Notes: generated by a model not told the origin, from the letters alone. 64,000 nt of DNA from Streptomyces spiralis (GCF_014654675.1 NZ_BNBC01000008.1:1-64000); one strand, 5' to 3'; positions 8,140 to 16,655 are shown, counted from the stretch's first letter. Made by a program: numbers and translations.

Positions 8140-9744
8140 TCAGCCGATCGGGATGCCGGGGTTGGTCAGCCCGTCGCCGCCCTTCACGGTGTTGTCGGTG
8201 GTGATCGTCACCGGGCAGGACGCGGGGTCGTAGTTCGTGATGTCGAAGGCGTAGCGGTCGCTGCCGGTCGCGCCGGTGAGGTCGGAATCGTTGCCGCGGA
8301 ACACCGTGCGGCAGCCCCAGCCGGGCTGCTGGCTGTGCGTCTGGTAGCCGTCCTTGGTGGTGGCGGTTCCGGTGTTGTGCTCGATGACGTAGTCGTTGCC
8401 CTTGACGTCGACCCAGGAGTCGTCGTAGTTACGGCCCGTCAGGCCGTCGCCGTAGAAGGTGTTGCCCGAGACCAGGCCCGCGCTGGTGCCTTCCTTGAGG
8501 TCGATGTTCTCGCCGCCGATGCGCGGGCCGATGACGTTGTCCAGGATCTGCACATGGTCGCTGCGGTCGGTGAGGGTGTTGGCGGTGCCGACGTAGACGC
8601 CCTCGCCCTTGCCGTCCCCGGCCGTGCCGGTGTCGTGGATCGTGGAGTTCCGCAGGATCCCGTAGCTGCTGGAGGAGCGGAAGTGCACCCCTTCCATCGT
8701 GAGGTGGTGGACCGTGACGGAGTCGATCACGACGTGGTCGGAGGAGTCGACCACGATGCCCTTCTGACCGCCCGTCAGCGTCATGCCCTGGACGGTCCAG
8801 TAGCTCGCCTGGTCCAGGTGCAGGACGTAGCCGCCGCCGGTCGGGGGCACCAGGACGGCACCGGGCGAGCCGACGAGGGTGATCCGGCGGTCGGCGGCGC
8901 CGGACACGGTGGCGTCGAAGTTGCCCGAGTAGGTGCCGTCGGCGAGCTGGATGGTCCGGCCGGGTACGGCCGAGGCGAGCGCCGCCTTCAGCTCCTTGCC
9001 GTTGGTCACCCGGACGGTGTCGCCGGAGCCCGGAGGCGGAGTCGTGGCCGGAGTCGTCGTCGGAGGCGGTGGGGTCGTGGGCGGTGCGGTGGTCGTCGGC
9101 GGTGGGGTCGTGGGCGGTGCGGTGGTCGTCGGCGGTGGGGTCGTGGGCACGGTGGTGGGGGAGGCCGTGGGGGACGGTGACGGCGACGCTGTCGCGGAGG
9201 CCGTCGGTGACGCCGTGCCCGGCGCCGTCTCGGCCAGTGACACGTCGTCCGCCGTGATCACTCCGGTGCCGTACCAGCCGCTCACCGTGACGGTCACCTG
9301 AGTGGTGCCGGGCCCGGCGGTGAAGGGGGTGGTCAGCTGCGTCCAGTCCGCCGATGCGGTCCAGTTCGCGGCGTCCACCCCGGTGCCGGTCGCGGCGAGC
9401 CGGACGTAACCGCCCTTCACCCAGGCCCGCAGCACGTACGACGCTCCCGGCCGGACCTGGACCGTCTGGGCGCAGGGCGCGATGTCCTGACCGGTGGGGG
9501 CGGAGGCGAGGGCGTATCCGCCGGAGTGCGGCGCGCCGCCGTCGGCGTGCGAATCCCCCGGGCAGGACCAACCGCTGAGGTCCCCGGTCTCGAACCCGCC
9601 GTTCGCGATGGGCTCGGCGGCGTTCGCGGCGGTTCCCGGGAGCACGAGGAACGCCGCGCCGGCGGTGAGGGCGAGGACGGCTCCCGCGCTCACGGCGCGG
9701 CGCCGGGGGTGCCGTAGCGGGGCGGGGCCCTTGGTGCGTGTCAC
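8140..9744 (-). CDS. Secreted right-handed beta-helix protein with carbohydrate-binding domain
   Basis: 534 residues. The GTG start at 9742-9744 has AGGAG 7-8 nt upstream. A signal peptide ('RRRAVSAGAVLALTAGAAFL', cleavage near ANAAEP) is followed by a jelly-roll carbohydrate-binding domain ('IANGGFETGDLSGWSCPGD' to about residue 170). Next comes a Ser/Thr/Pro linker with repeats of TTPPPTTTAP, and then a parallel beta-helix ('VTNGKELKAALASAVPGRTI', 'GKGEGVYVGTANTLTD', 'GPRIGGENIDLKEGTSAG'). The fold suggests a polysaccharide lyase or hydrolase (pectate/alginate/chondroitin lyase-like), but no catalytic residues can be fixed by eye. It shares a promoter region with a chitinase remnant and two dre-like sites, so GlcNAc/DasR control is likely. 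Confidence 0.8.
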   Translation of the reverse strand: MTRTKGPAPLRHPRRRAVSAGAVLALTAGAAFLVLPGTAANAAEPIANGGFETGDLSGWSCPGDSHADGGAPHSGGYALASAPTGQDIAPCAQTVQVRPGASYVLRAWVKGGYVRLAATGTGVDAANWTASADWTQLTTPFTAGPGTTQVTVTVSGWYGTGVITADDVSLAETAPGTASPTASATASPSPSPTASPTTVPTTPPPTTTAPPTTPPPTTTAPPTTPPPPTTTPATTPPPGSGDTVRVTNGKELKAALASAVPGRTIQLADGTYSGNFDATVSGAADRRITLVGSPGAVLVPPTGGGYVLHLDQASYWTVQGMTLTGGQKGIVVDSSDHVVIDSVTVHHLTMEGVHFRSSSSYGILRNSTIHDTGTAGDGKGEGVYVGTANTLTDRSDHVQILDNVIGPRIGGENIDLKEGTSAGLVSGNTFYGDGLTGRNYDDSWVDVKGNDYVIEHNTGTATTKDGYQTHSQQPGWGCRTVFRGNDSDLTGATGSDRYAFDITNYDPASCPVTITTDNTVKGGDGLTNPGIPIG

Positions 9745-9831
9745 GGCAGGACTCCTGAGAGAGGCGGTGGGCGGGGCTCGGTTCCGTGCGAGCGGTGGGG
9801 ACAGCGGGGACTGCGGGAGCGGAGTTCCCAA

Positions 9832-9847
9832 TCTGGACTAGACCAAT
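9832..9847. promoter_or_regulatory. dre-like DasR site, proximal to the beta-helix gene
   Basis: TCTGGACTAGACCAAT matches 13 of 16 bases of the dre consensus ACTGGTCTAGACCACT/AGT bound by the GntR regulator DasR. It lies 88-103 bp upstream of the beta-helix gene start. DasR releases such sites when glucosamine-6-phosphate accumulates during chitin use. Confidence 0.6.
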
Positions 9848-9951
9848 GGTCGCGTCAAGGCTTCGCGCACACGGCGGAACGGTCGGATCCGGGCATCGGG
9901 CGGCCGACGCGAACACCGTGCGAGAGAGGCGCGGTTGGCCCTGCCTGCGCT

Positions 9952-9970
9952 CGTCGAAACGCTTTCGACG
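9952..9970. promoter_or_regulatory. Perfect 8-3-8 palindrome (LacI-like)
   Basis: CGTCGAAA-CGC-TTTCGACG is a perfect inverted repeat. Its GAAA...TTTC half-sites resemble operators of LacI-family regulators. It lies between the two dre-like sites and just upstream of a TTGACG (9977-9982) that could be the -35 of the lost chitinase gene. Confidence 0.5.
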
Positions 9971-9988
9971 CGTCTCTTGACGCCGACA

Positions 9989-10004
9989 ATTGGTCTGGAC
10001 CAAG
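9989..10004. promoter_or_regulatory. dre-like DasR site, proximal to the chitinase remnant
   Basis: The core TGGTCTGGACCA (9991-10002) keeps both dre half-sites with one change at the centre; 12 of 16 consensus bases match. It follows TTGACG (9977-9982) at a position expected to cover the -10 region of the plus-strand promoter, as in DasR-controlled chitinase genes. Confidence 0.65.
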
Positions 10005-10092
10005 CTGAGGTGCGCGTTTGATCACCCGTTTGTTCACCCCACACACCGGCGCGGTCCCGCCGCGCCGCCCCGCCGCCGAGGAGGACTCGCCC

Positions 10093-10396
10093 ATGAGGCG
10101 TGTCACCCACGCACGCGCAGATCCGGTCCGTCTGGCCGGAGCTGACGTCCGGTCAGGCCTGGGCGAAGGTCGGCGTCACCCCGATGCTGGGCCAGAACGA
10201 CAACGCCTCCGAGGTGTTCGGCCTGTCCGACGCCCAGCAGCTGATCTCCTTCGCGCAGCAGAACCACCTCGGCGAGCCGGCGTTCTGGGAGATGACCCGC
10301 GACGCCAACGCCTGCACCGGCGGCCTGTCGAAGTGCACCGACATCACGCAGACGCCGTACCAGTTCTCCAAGATGTTCGCCGCCTTCACCGGCTGA
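10093..10396 (+). pseudogene. GH18 chitinase with internal deletion
   Basis: The C-terminal about 90 codons of a family 18 chitinase remain: 'TSGQAWAKVGVTPMLGQNDN', 'ASEVFGLSDAQQLISFAQQN', 'HLGEPAFWEMTRDANACTGG' and the terminal 'TPYQFSKMFAAFTG' with stop. The promoter region with its dre site, a GAGGAGG ribosome site and the ATG at 10093 are also present, but that ATG is in another frame. Signal peptide, any binding module and the catalytic DxxDxDxE segment are missing. The simplest reading is one deletion joining codon 5-10 to the last quarter of the gene. Its end overlaps the convergent regulator gene by 11 bp. Confidence 0.82.
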
Positions 10397-11354
10397 CCCG
10401 ACCGCGCGGGGAACGCCCGCGGAAGGCGCGCCGGTAACCCGTGGGAGTGGTGCCCGCGTCCCGGGCCAGGTGGAGACGGAGGTTGGTGGCCGTGTCCAGG
10501 CCGCACAGCCGGGCGATGTCCTCGACGGGGAGGTCCGTGGTCTCCAGCAGGCTCCGGGCCTTGTGGAGGCGTTGCGCGGTGAGCCAGCGCAGCGGCGTGG
10601 TGCCGGTCTCGTCGGTGAAGCGCCGGGCGAAGGTACGGGGCGAGACGGCGGCCCGCCGCGCAAGGTCGGCCACCGTCAGCGGCTCGTGCAGGCGCTCGAG
10701 CGCCCAGTCGCACACCGGTGCCATGCCCGTGCCCGGCGCGGGCATGGCGCGGTGCAGATACTGGGCCTGCCCGCCCTCCCGGTGCGCGGGCACGACGAGA
10801 CGGCGGGCCAGCCCGGCCGCGGCCTCGGCGCCGTGGTCCTCGCGCACCAGGTGAAGGCACAGGTCGATCCCGGCGGTGAAACCGGCGCTGGTGAGCACGG
10901 GAGCCTGGTCGGTGTAGAGCACGTCGGCGTCGACGTCCACCTCCGGGTGGCGGCGGGCCAGTTCGTCCGCGTCCATCCAGTGCGTGGTGGCCCGCCGCCC
11001 GTCCAGCAGCCCGGCGGCCGCGAGCGTGAACGCCCCTGTGCACACCGACACGGTCCGCGCACCGCGGGCCGCGGCGGCGCGCAGGGCGTCGGTGACCTCC
11101 CGCGGCGGCCGGGTCAGCGGCAGATAGCCGGGTACGACCACCGTGTCCGCCTCGGCGAGCGCCTCCAGGCCGTGGGGTGCGACGAGGTCGAAGCCGGTCG
11201 TCGTCGCCACCGGGCCCGGGACGGGGGCGCAGAGCGTGAACCGGTAGCCGTCCGGTGCCCCCGGACCGCCGAAGATCTGCGCGGGTATGGCCAGGTCGAA
11301 GGCGACCACCCGGGGAAGGGCGAGAGCCACCACATGATGGACCGCACGATGCAT
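10386..11354 (-). CDS. GlxA-family AraC-type transcriptional regulator
   Basis: 322 residues with two domains. Residues about 5-185 form a DJ-1/PfpI-like domain ('RVVAFDLAIPAQIFGGPGAP', 'VSVCTGAFTLAAAGLLDGRR', with the Cys of the nucleophile-elbow position). Residues about 215-315 form an AraC helix-turn-helix pair ('ADLARRAAVSPRTFARRFTD', 'PVEDIARLCGLDTATNLRLH'). It is divergent from a small cupin gene, and paired palindromes lie right at its start, so it probably controls the cupin gene and itself. The ATG at 11354 has no clear ribosome site. Ligand unknown. Confidence 0.87.
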   Translation of the reverse strand: MHRAVHHVVALALPRVVAFDLAIPAQIFGGPGAPDGYRFTLCAPVPGPVATTTGFDLVAPHGLEALAEADTVVVPGYLPLTRPPREVTDALRAAAARGARTVSVCTGAFTLAAAGLLDGRRATTHWMDADELARRHPEVDVDADVLYTDQAPVLTSAGFTAGIDLCLHLVREDHGAEAAAGLARRLVVPAHREGGQAQYLHRAMPAPGTGMAPVCDWALERLHEPLTVADLARRAAVSPRTFARRFTDETGTTPLRWLTAQRLHKARSLLETTDLPVEDIARLCGLDTATNLRLHLARDAGTTPTGYRRAFRGRSPRGRVSR

Positions 11355-11387
11355 GGCAGCAATCTTACGTAAGTCGGCATTGCTGCC
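11355..11387. promoter_or_regulatory. Nested inverted repeats between GlxA-type regulator and cupin genes
   Basis: Outer arms GGCAGCAAT (11355-11363) and ATTGCTGCC (11379-11387) enclose a perfect 10-bp palindrome CTTACGTAAG (11364-11373). The inner palindrome is off-centre by about 2.5 bp. The element directly precedes the regulator start codon and is a likely operator for it. Confidence 0.6.
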
Positions 11388-11474
11388 ACTGGTCGCGTCC
11401 GTCCGGCCGGGCGAGAGTGGAGCCGCCCCCGCAGGGGCCTTGACCGTTTCCGTCCCTCGCACAGGAGCCGTCCC

Positions 11475-11786
11475 ATGCGTTTCCTCGATGCCGCACACCA
11501 CACCGCCGACCGCCCCTGGGGCGCCCTGGACCTGGTGGAACTCGACCAGGCGACCGTGCGCCTGCACTGGACCGACCGGCCCTACGTCTGGCACGTCAAC
11601 GACGGGCCGGAGATCTTCGTGGTCCTCGACGGCGCCGTCGACATGCACTACCGCAAGGACGGGGCGGAGCACGTCGAACGGCTCGTGCCCGGGCGCGTCT
11701 GCTGCGTCGAGCCGGGCGACGCACACGTGGCCCATCCCGTCCCCGAGGCCCGGATCCTGGTCGTGGAACGCAAGGACAGCAAGTGA
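11475..11786 (+). CDS. Small cupin-domain protein
   Basis: 103 residues, a single cupin barrel. Motif 1 is 'PEIFVVLDGAVDMHYRKDG' and motif 2 is 'VEPGDAHVAHPVPEARILVV'. The usual motif 1 His pair is absent (EIFVVLDG), while motif 2 has two His, so metal binding is uncertain. Such proteins often act on sugars or small organic acids. It is divergent from the GlxA-type regulator and ends 10 bp from a convergent MFS gene. An AGGAG lies 8 nt before the ATG. Confidence 0.8.
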   Translation: MRFLDAAHHTADRPWGALDLVELDQATVRLHWTDRPYVWHVNDGPEIFVVLDGAVDMHYRKDGAEHVERLVPGRVCCVEPGDAHVAHPVPEARILVVERKDSK

Positions 11787-11796
11787 CCGGACGCGC

Positions 11797-13152
11797 CTAC
11801 TGGGGAGTGTTCGAGCGGCAGGTGTCCGGGAGCGGAAGACCGTGGCCGCGAGCGGCCACATCCAGGTGCCGACGGCGTGCGCGGAGGTGCCGGCAGGCGG
11901 TGGCCAGGGCCGTCGCGCCGATCACGGCGGCGAACAGGGCCACGGCCGCGGAGAGCGAGACCGCTCGGGCGATCAGCCCCACGCCGATCGACGTCACCGC
12001 GACCCCGGTGTAGACGCAGGTGTAGAAGGCGGCGGTCACCTCGCCGCGCCGGTCCCCGGGCACGCATCGGTTCAGCTCGCCCTGGGCGCCGAGGAAACCC
12101 GCGCCGTGGCCGCAGCCGGCCAGCACCGCACCCACCAGGACCAGCGCCAGTGAGTGCGCCGGGAAGGCCGCGACCAGGGCGAGCAGCCCCGCCGCCAGCA
12201 GGATCAGCCCGCCGGCCTGGGACGTCGCCGGCCGTATGCCGGACCGGGAGGCGAGCTGCGCCGCGCAGGAGGCCGCCAGCATCACCGCGGTGATCGCACC
12301 GAGCAGTGCGAGGTCGTGCGTGCCCAGCAGCGAGCCCACGTAGGAGGGCACCACGGACAGGAAGAGCGCGGCGACCGCCCACACCACGGCCGCGGTCAGT
12401 GCCACCCGGGCGAAGGAACCGCGGATGGCCCGGGGCACACCAGGGCGCTGGATCCGCCGGCGGCTCCGCCTGCCGCGCGCCGGTTCCGTGACGCGGTCCC
12501 GCGTGCCGCGCGCCGGTTCCGGGATCGCCAGCACGCCCAGCGCGATCGCCACCGTCGCGGTCAGCCCGACCAGAAAGCACAGTGTGCGCGGGGCCGGCGC
12601 CCACTGCGCCAGCATCCCGGCGGCCAGCGGCCCGGCCGCGCAGCCGCCGGTCTGGGCGAGCGTGGCCAGCAGCGCCGCACGCCGTGCGTCGTGCCGGGGC
12701 TCCAGTTCCACCAGGCCGGCGTTGGCCCCGCCGCTGACCATGCCGAGCGCCAGGCCCTGCATCGCGCGCGCCGCGAACAGCCACGCGGTGCCCTCGGCGG
12801 CGGCGAACAGCGCCGCGGCGACCGCTGCCGCGCCCAGGCCGGCGACGATCACCCGCCGGCGGCCCAGCCGGTCGGACAGCCGGCCGAAGACCAGCAGGGT
12901 CGGGACGAGCACCACCGCGTAGGTGGCGAAGACCAGCGTCAGCACCTCGGCGGAGAAGCCGAACCGCTGCTGGTAGACCGCGTACAGCGGGGTGGGCAGA
13001 TTGGCCCCGGCCAGCAGCAGGAACAACGCCGTGGCCACGGTCAGGAAAGGCCCCTGCGAACGGCCCGGCTCCTCCGGTACGGACACGGCGGCGTGTCCGT
13101 CCTGGTCAGGGGCTCGTGTGCGTTGATGCTCCGTGACGTACCGCATGCGCAC
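11797..13152 (-). CDS. MFS transporter
   Basis: 451 residues with about 12 hydrophobic segments. The family loop 2-3 motif appears as 'FGRLSDRLGRRRVIVAGLGA', and 'ARAMQGLALGMVSGGANAGL' resembles motif C of drug/H+ antiporters. A basic stretch in the central cytoplasmic loop ('EPARGRRSRRRIQRPGVPRA') separates the two halves. It is probably an efflux pump or metabolite exporter; substrate unknown. GTG 13150-13152 or ATG 13144-13146 can start it; neither has a clear ribosome site. Confidence 0.82.
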   Translation of the reverse strand: MRMRYVTEHQRTRAPDQDGHAAVSVPEEPGRSQGPFLTVATALFLLLAGANLPTPLYAVYQQRFGFSAEVLTLVFATYAVVLVPTLLVFGRLSDRLGRRRVIVAGLGAAAVAAALFAAAEGTAWLFAARAMQGLALGMVSGGANAGLVELEPRHDARRAALLATLAQTGGCAAGPLAAGMLAQWAPAPRTLCFLVGLTATVAIALGVLAIPEPARGTRDRVTEPARGRRSRRRIQRPGVPRAIRGSFARVALTAAVVWAVAALFLSVVPSYVGSLLGTHDLALLGAITAVMLAASCAAQLASRSGIRPATSQAGGLILLAAGLLALVAAFPAHSLALVLVGAVLAGCGHGAGFLGAQGELNRCVPGDRRGEVTAAFYTCVYTGVAVTSIGVGLIARAVSLSAAVALFAAVIGATALATACRHLRARRRHLDVAARGHGLPLPDTCRSNTPQ

Positions 13153-13206
13153 ACCGTAGGGCCGCCGCGTTTCGGCCCCCGCCGAACTGTTCCCTGTGCG
13201 GGGGAC

Positions 13207-14331
13207 TCAGCGTCGCCGGGACATGTAGAGGCCGAGGGCCCTGTGCAGGACCCTGTTGAGCGGGTAGTCCCACTCGCCGAGGTACTCGACGGCCTCGCCT
13301 CCGGTGCCGACCTTGAACCGGAGCAGTCCCAGGAGGTGGTTGTCCTCGTCCAGGGTGTCGGTGATGCCGCGGAAGTCGTAGACCTTCGCCCCGAGTTCGT
13401 GGGCGTCGGACATCATCCGCCACTGGATCGCGTTGTTCGGCTGGACGTCGCGGCGGCGGCCGGTCGAGGCGCCGTAGGAGTACCAGACGTGTTCCCCGAC
13501 GGTCAGCATGGTGGCGGCGGCGAGGACATCCCCCTCGTGGTGGGCGAGGTAGAGACGCATGCGGTCGGGGTCCTCGGCTCGCAGCGCGGTCCACATGCGC
13601 TGGAAGTAGCCCAGCGGGCGCGGGACGAACCGGTCCCGCTCGGCCGTCTCGACATACAGGGCGTGGAAGGCGGGCAGGTCCTCGTAGCCGCCCTGGACGA
13701 CCTTGACGCCGGCCTTCTCCGCCTTCTTGATGTTGCGGCGCCACTGCTGGTTGAGGCCCTGGTGGATATCCTCCAGCGACCGCCCGGCGAACGGGACCTG
13801 GAAGACGTGGCGCGGCTGGCCCGCGGCGAAGCCGTCCTCGGCGCCGGGCTCGTTCTGCCGCCAGCCCGTCCGGCGCAGCCGTTCGGCGATGTCGAAGGCC
13901 CGCGGCTCCCGCGTGGTGGCCTCCACGTCCCGGAGCCGGCGGGCCCCGGGGGCTGCGATCGCGGCCTTGACCACCTCGGCACTCCAGCGGCGGGTCACCA
14001 CGGGCGGCCCCATCCTCACCGAGAACGCGCCCAGCCCCTTGAGGTGACTCAGCATCGGCTCCAGCCACCCCTCCAGATCCGGCGCGGACCAGTCGATGAC
14101 GGGTCCCTCCGGCAGATAGGCGAGGTACCGCTTCAGCTTCGGCAACGGCCGCAGCAGCGCCAGCCCCACCCCGACGAGACGGCCGTCCTCGCCGAACCAG
14201 CCCAGGCTCTCCGCCCGCCAGTCCGGCTTCACATCGCCCCATGAGGGAACCTGCATATGACTCACCGACGGCTGCGCCGCGACGAAGGCCAGATGCTCCT
14301 CGCGGGTGATCGCCTTCAGGCGAGGGCTCAT
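13207..14331 (-). CDS. femX: FemX-like peptidyltransferase
   Basis: 374 residues of the FemABX/VanK family, which add an amino acid from aminoacyl-tRNA to the third-residue side chain of lipid II. In Streptomyces FemX adds the Gly that forms the cross-bridge to LL-diaminopimelate. Two GNAT-like lobes are visible: 'LKRYLAYLPEGPVIDWSAP' and 'NQQWRRNIKKAEKAGVKVVQ', then 'WYSYGASTGRRRDVQPNNA' and 'VYDFRGITDTLDEDNHLLGL'. The length matches the family. AAGGAG lies 8 nt upstream of ATG 14331. The gene is monocistronic and divergent from the next gene; Streptomyces genomes often have several paralogues. Confidence 0.85.
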   Translation of the reverse strand: MSPRLKAITREEHLAFVAAQPSVSHMQVPSWGDVKPDWRAESLGWFGEDGRLVGVGLALLRPLPKLKRYLAYLPEGPVIDWSAPDLEGWLEPMLSHLKGLGAFSVRMGPPVVTRRWSAEVVKAAIAAPGARRLRDVEATTREPRAFDIAERLRRTGWRQNEPGAEDGFAAGQPRHVFQVPFAGRSLEDIHQGLNQQWRRNIKKAEKAGVKVVQGGYEDLPAFHALYVETAERDRFVPRPLGYFQRMWTALRAEDPDRMRLYLAHHEGDVLAAATMLTVGEHVWYSYGASTGRRRDVQPNNAIQWRMMSDAHELGAKVYDFRGITDTLDEDNHLLGLLRFKVGTGGEAVEYLGEWDYPLNRVLHRALGLYMSRRR

Positions 14332-14527
14332 GCGCCTGCTCCTTTGCTCGCCTGCTCCCCAGGGCCTTTCCCGGTGCACCAGCCTATGAGCCGTGCCGCA
14401 CATTCCCGTGTCTCGCGCACACCGTGTCGGCGCACAGGAAGCACAGGTGCCGCGCGGCCGGCCGACGGCGGTGTGCGCGGGGGAAATCCGTTCGCGACGC
14501 ACCATCAGGCGCTGCTAGCTTGCGGCC

Positions 14528-15181
14528 GTGGATCTCTTCTCGCGCTCCTGGGCGGCGCTGCGCACCGCGGTCGCCGAACTCGCCGACGAGGACTTCGCGC
14601 GGCCGTCCGGCTGTACCGGCTGGCTCGTACGGGACCTGGTGTGCCATCTGGTCATCGACGCCCAGGACGTCCTGATCACCCTCGTCACCCCCGCCGAGAC
14701 GGAGCCGACGAGGGACGCGGTGACCTACTGGAACCTCGTCGAGGCCCCGACCGGCGACGACCCGCTCGACGCGCTGATCGTCCGCCTGGCCGCCGCGTAC
14801 GAGGAGCCGTGGCTGCTCAAGTTCCACCTCGACGACGTCGGTTCGGCCGCCGGACGCGCCGCCGGACTCGCCGATCCAGCGCTCCGGGTGTCGACCCAGG
14901 ACCAGGTGCTCACCGCCGGCGACTACCTCGGCGCGTACGTCCTGGAATGGACGCTGCACCACCTCGACCTGATCGCGCACCTTCCGGACGCGGCGCCACC
15001 GCCCGCCGAGGGGCTCGCCCGGTCGCGCGAGCTGCTGGAGAGGATCGCGGGTGCCGTGTTCCCCGCGTCTTTCTCTGACACGGACGTGCTGCTGATCGGC
15101 ACCGGACGGCGCAGCCCCGGCGCGGCGGAGAAGGCCGAACTGGGCGAACTGGCCGCGAGGCTGCCGCTCGTCCTCGGCTGA
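14528..15181 (+). CDS. Mycothiol-dependent maleylpyruvate isomerase N-terminal domain protein
   Basis: 217 residues of the DinB/MDMPI superfamily. The four-helix bundle begins 'FSRSWAALRTAVAELADEDF' and has the family block 'PSGCTGWLVRDLVCHLVIDA', which places one metal His. 'YVLEWTLHHLDLIAHLPDAA' supplies the second His group. These proteins use mycothiol, the actinobacterial thiol, for isomerase or S-transferase reactions or detoxification; the substrate is unknown. GTG 14528 is the start with the best fit; no strong ribosome site is seen. Confidence 0.78.
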   Translation: MDLFSRSWAALRTAVAELADEDFARPSGCTGWLVRDLVCHLVIDAQDVLITLVTPAETEPTRDAVTYWNLVEAPTGDDPLDALIVRLAAAYEEPWLLKFHLDDVGSAAGRAAGLADPALRVSTQDQVLTAGDYLGAYVLEWTLHHLDLIAHLPDAAPPPAEGLARSRELLERIAGAVFPASFSDTDVLLIGTGRRSPGAAEKAELGELAARLPLVLG

Positions 15182-15317
15182 TCCGGCCGTGAGGCTCTCG
15201 CCGGTCCTCGGCTGATCGGCCGACGGATGAACGTCTGTGGAACGACAGCGAAGATCTGCCCCGCGTCAGGGCGGGCGGGATTGTGCCACGTGATCTCGTG
15301 CTCATAGCTTCGTTTTC

Positions 15318-16592
15318 ATGAGCATGACACGAAGAGGGATTCTCAAGGGCCTGGCCGCCGCGCCGTTCGTCTCCGCCGCCGGCGCCCTGCTGACTCCCAC
15401 CGTCGCCGAGGCGGCCACCATCGACGCGGGCCAGTTCGCCCTCACCAGCCGATCCGGCAACAGCTACGGGGAGTTCGCCGACCTGACCGCCGGCCTGGCG
15501 GCCAAGCTGCCCACGGTGGACGCGGCCGCCGTCATCGCCGCCACCAACCGCAACGCCACCCACCTCGGCAGCGCCCCCGGCACCGTCGAGGCGTTCTCGA
15601 CCGGGTTCACCTGGGACGGCGGCGACCAGGCGGTCGAGTACTGGATCCCGCAGGGCGTCACGACCAGCGCGGACGCCTACGGCGACGGGCTCTACCCCTC
15701 GGGCGGCAGCAAGAAGGTCGTGCTCGTCTCCTGGTACTTCGAGACCGACCCCGACGGCGACGGCGTCGACGAGTACGCGGTCGACAAGGGCATCCGCCTC
15801 ACGTTCGTCGACTACACCACCGCCTCCACTCCGACGTACCGGCACGTCCTCCTGGTCGAGCCGGTCAGGACCGGCAGCGGGGAGTACTCGTTCAACCCCA
15901 TCCGCAAGCACGCCGGCGGCATCATGTGGTACGGCGACCTGCTCTATGTCGTCGACACCTACAAGGGGTTGAGGGTGTTCGACCTCAACACCCTCCTCAC
16001 GGTCGCCACCGGTGTGGACGTGTGCGGTCTGCACACCGACGGGAACTACTACGGCTACGGGTACCAGTACGTCCTGCCGCAGAGCCACGCCTACGACAAC
16101 GCGGGAAAGTACCTGCGCTACACCACGATCGGGCTCGACCGCGCCGGCACCCCCGACAGCCTGGTGATCAGCGAGTACTCCACGTCCGGCACCGTCAGCT
16201 ACACGGACGGCGCCTTCAGCGGCACGGGCGTCGCCACGACCACGCCCAAGGTGGTCCGCTGGAACCTCGACTACACCGACCGGCTGCCGGCCTCGCTCAC
16301 CGCGTCGGAGGCCGTCACCGTCGCCCAGCAGAAGATCCAGGGCGTCGTCTCGCGCGGCAGCAAGCACTACCTCTCGGTGAGCGCCGGACCGTCCACGAAG
16401 GGCGCGCTGCGCACCTTCGACTCCGGTGCCTCGAGCGCGACCACGGTCTGCGACCTGGGCATCGGCTGCGAGGACCTCAGCTACCACAGCAGCGCCGCCG
16501 CCGGCTGGGCCTACAGCGAGTCCGTGATCTGGAACGTCAGCGAGTACGCGGGCAAGCGCTACGTCTACGCGGTCCACGCCGACGGTTCGTAA
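15318..16592 (+). CDS. Tat-exported protein of unknown function
   Basis: 424 residues with a twin-arginine signal at the start ('MTRRGILKGLAAAPFVSAAG', cleavage near AEAATIDAGQ). The mature protein is rich in Gly, Thr, Ser and aromatic residues, with several segments like beta-propeller blades: 'GGIMWYGDLLYVVDTYKGLR', 'KYLRYTTIGLDRAGTPDSLV', 'SVSAGPSTKGALRTFDSGAS'. A WD/NHL-like or secreted propeller fold is a guess. No catalytic motif was recognised. It is well translated by codon bias and ends before a strong hairpin, so it is a single-gene unit. Confidence 0.75.
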   Translation: MSMTRRGILKGLAAAPFVSAAGALLTPTVAEAATIDAGQFALTSRSGNSYGEFADLTAGLAAKLPTVDAAAVIAATNRNATHLGSAPGTVEAFSTGFTWDGGDQAVEYWIPQGVTTSADAYGDGLYPSGGSKKVVLVSWYFETDPDGDGVDEYAVDKGIRLTFVDYTTASTPTYRHVLLVEPVRTGSGEYSFNPIRKHAGGIMWYGDLLYVVDTYKGLRVFDLNTLLTVATGVDVCGLHTDGNYYGYGYQYVLPQSHAYDNAGKYLRYTTIGLDRAGTPDSLVISEYSTSGTVSYTDGAFSGTGVATTTPKVVRWNLDYTDRLPASLTASEAVTVAQQKIQGVVSRGSKHYLSVSAGPSTKGALRTFDSGASSATTVCDLGIGCEDLSYHSSAAAGWAYSESVIWNVSEYAGKRYVYAVHADGS

Positions 16593-16601
16593 CGGAACGA
16601 G

Positions 16602-16655
16602 GGCCGCCCCGGGGCGCGTACGGGATACCCTTCCGCGCGCGCCGTCGGGGCGGCC
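16602..16655 (+). terminator. Hairpin after the Tat-exported protein gene
   Basis: GGCCGCCCC (16602-16610) pairs with GGGGCGGCC (16647-16655), a 9-bp all-GC stem with a 36-nt loop, followed by TTCCT. It separates this gene from the sugar operon downstream. Confidence 0.55.

Noticed and set aside
9050..9160. Direct repeats encoding TTPPPTTTAP
   Set aside because: They are the Thr/Pro linker of the secreted beta-helix protein, a common feature, not an independent element.
12154..14244. Long plus-strand open frame opposite the MFS and femX-like genes
   Set aside because: Antisense shadow: composition is Arg/Gly/His-rich without domains, and the minus-strand genes are clearly real.
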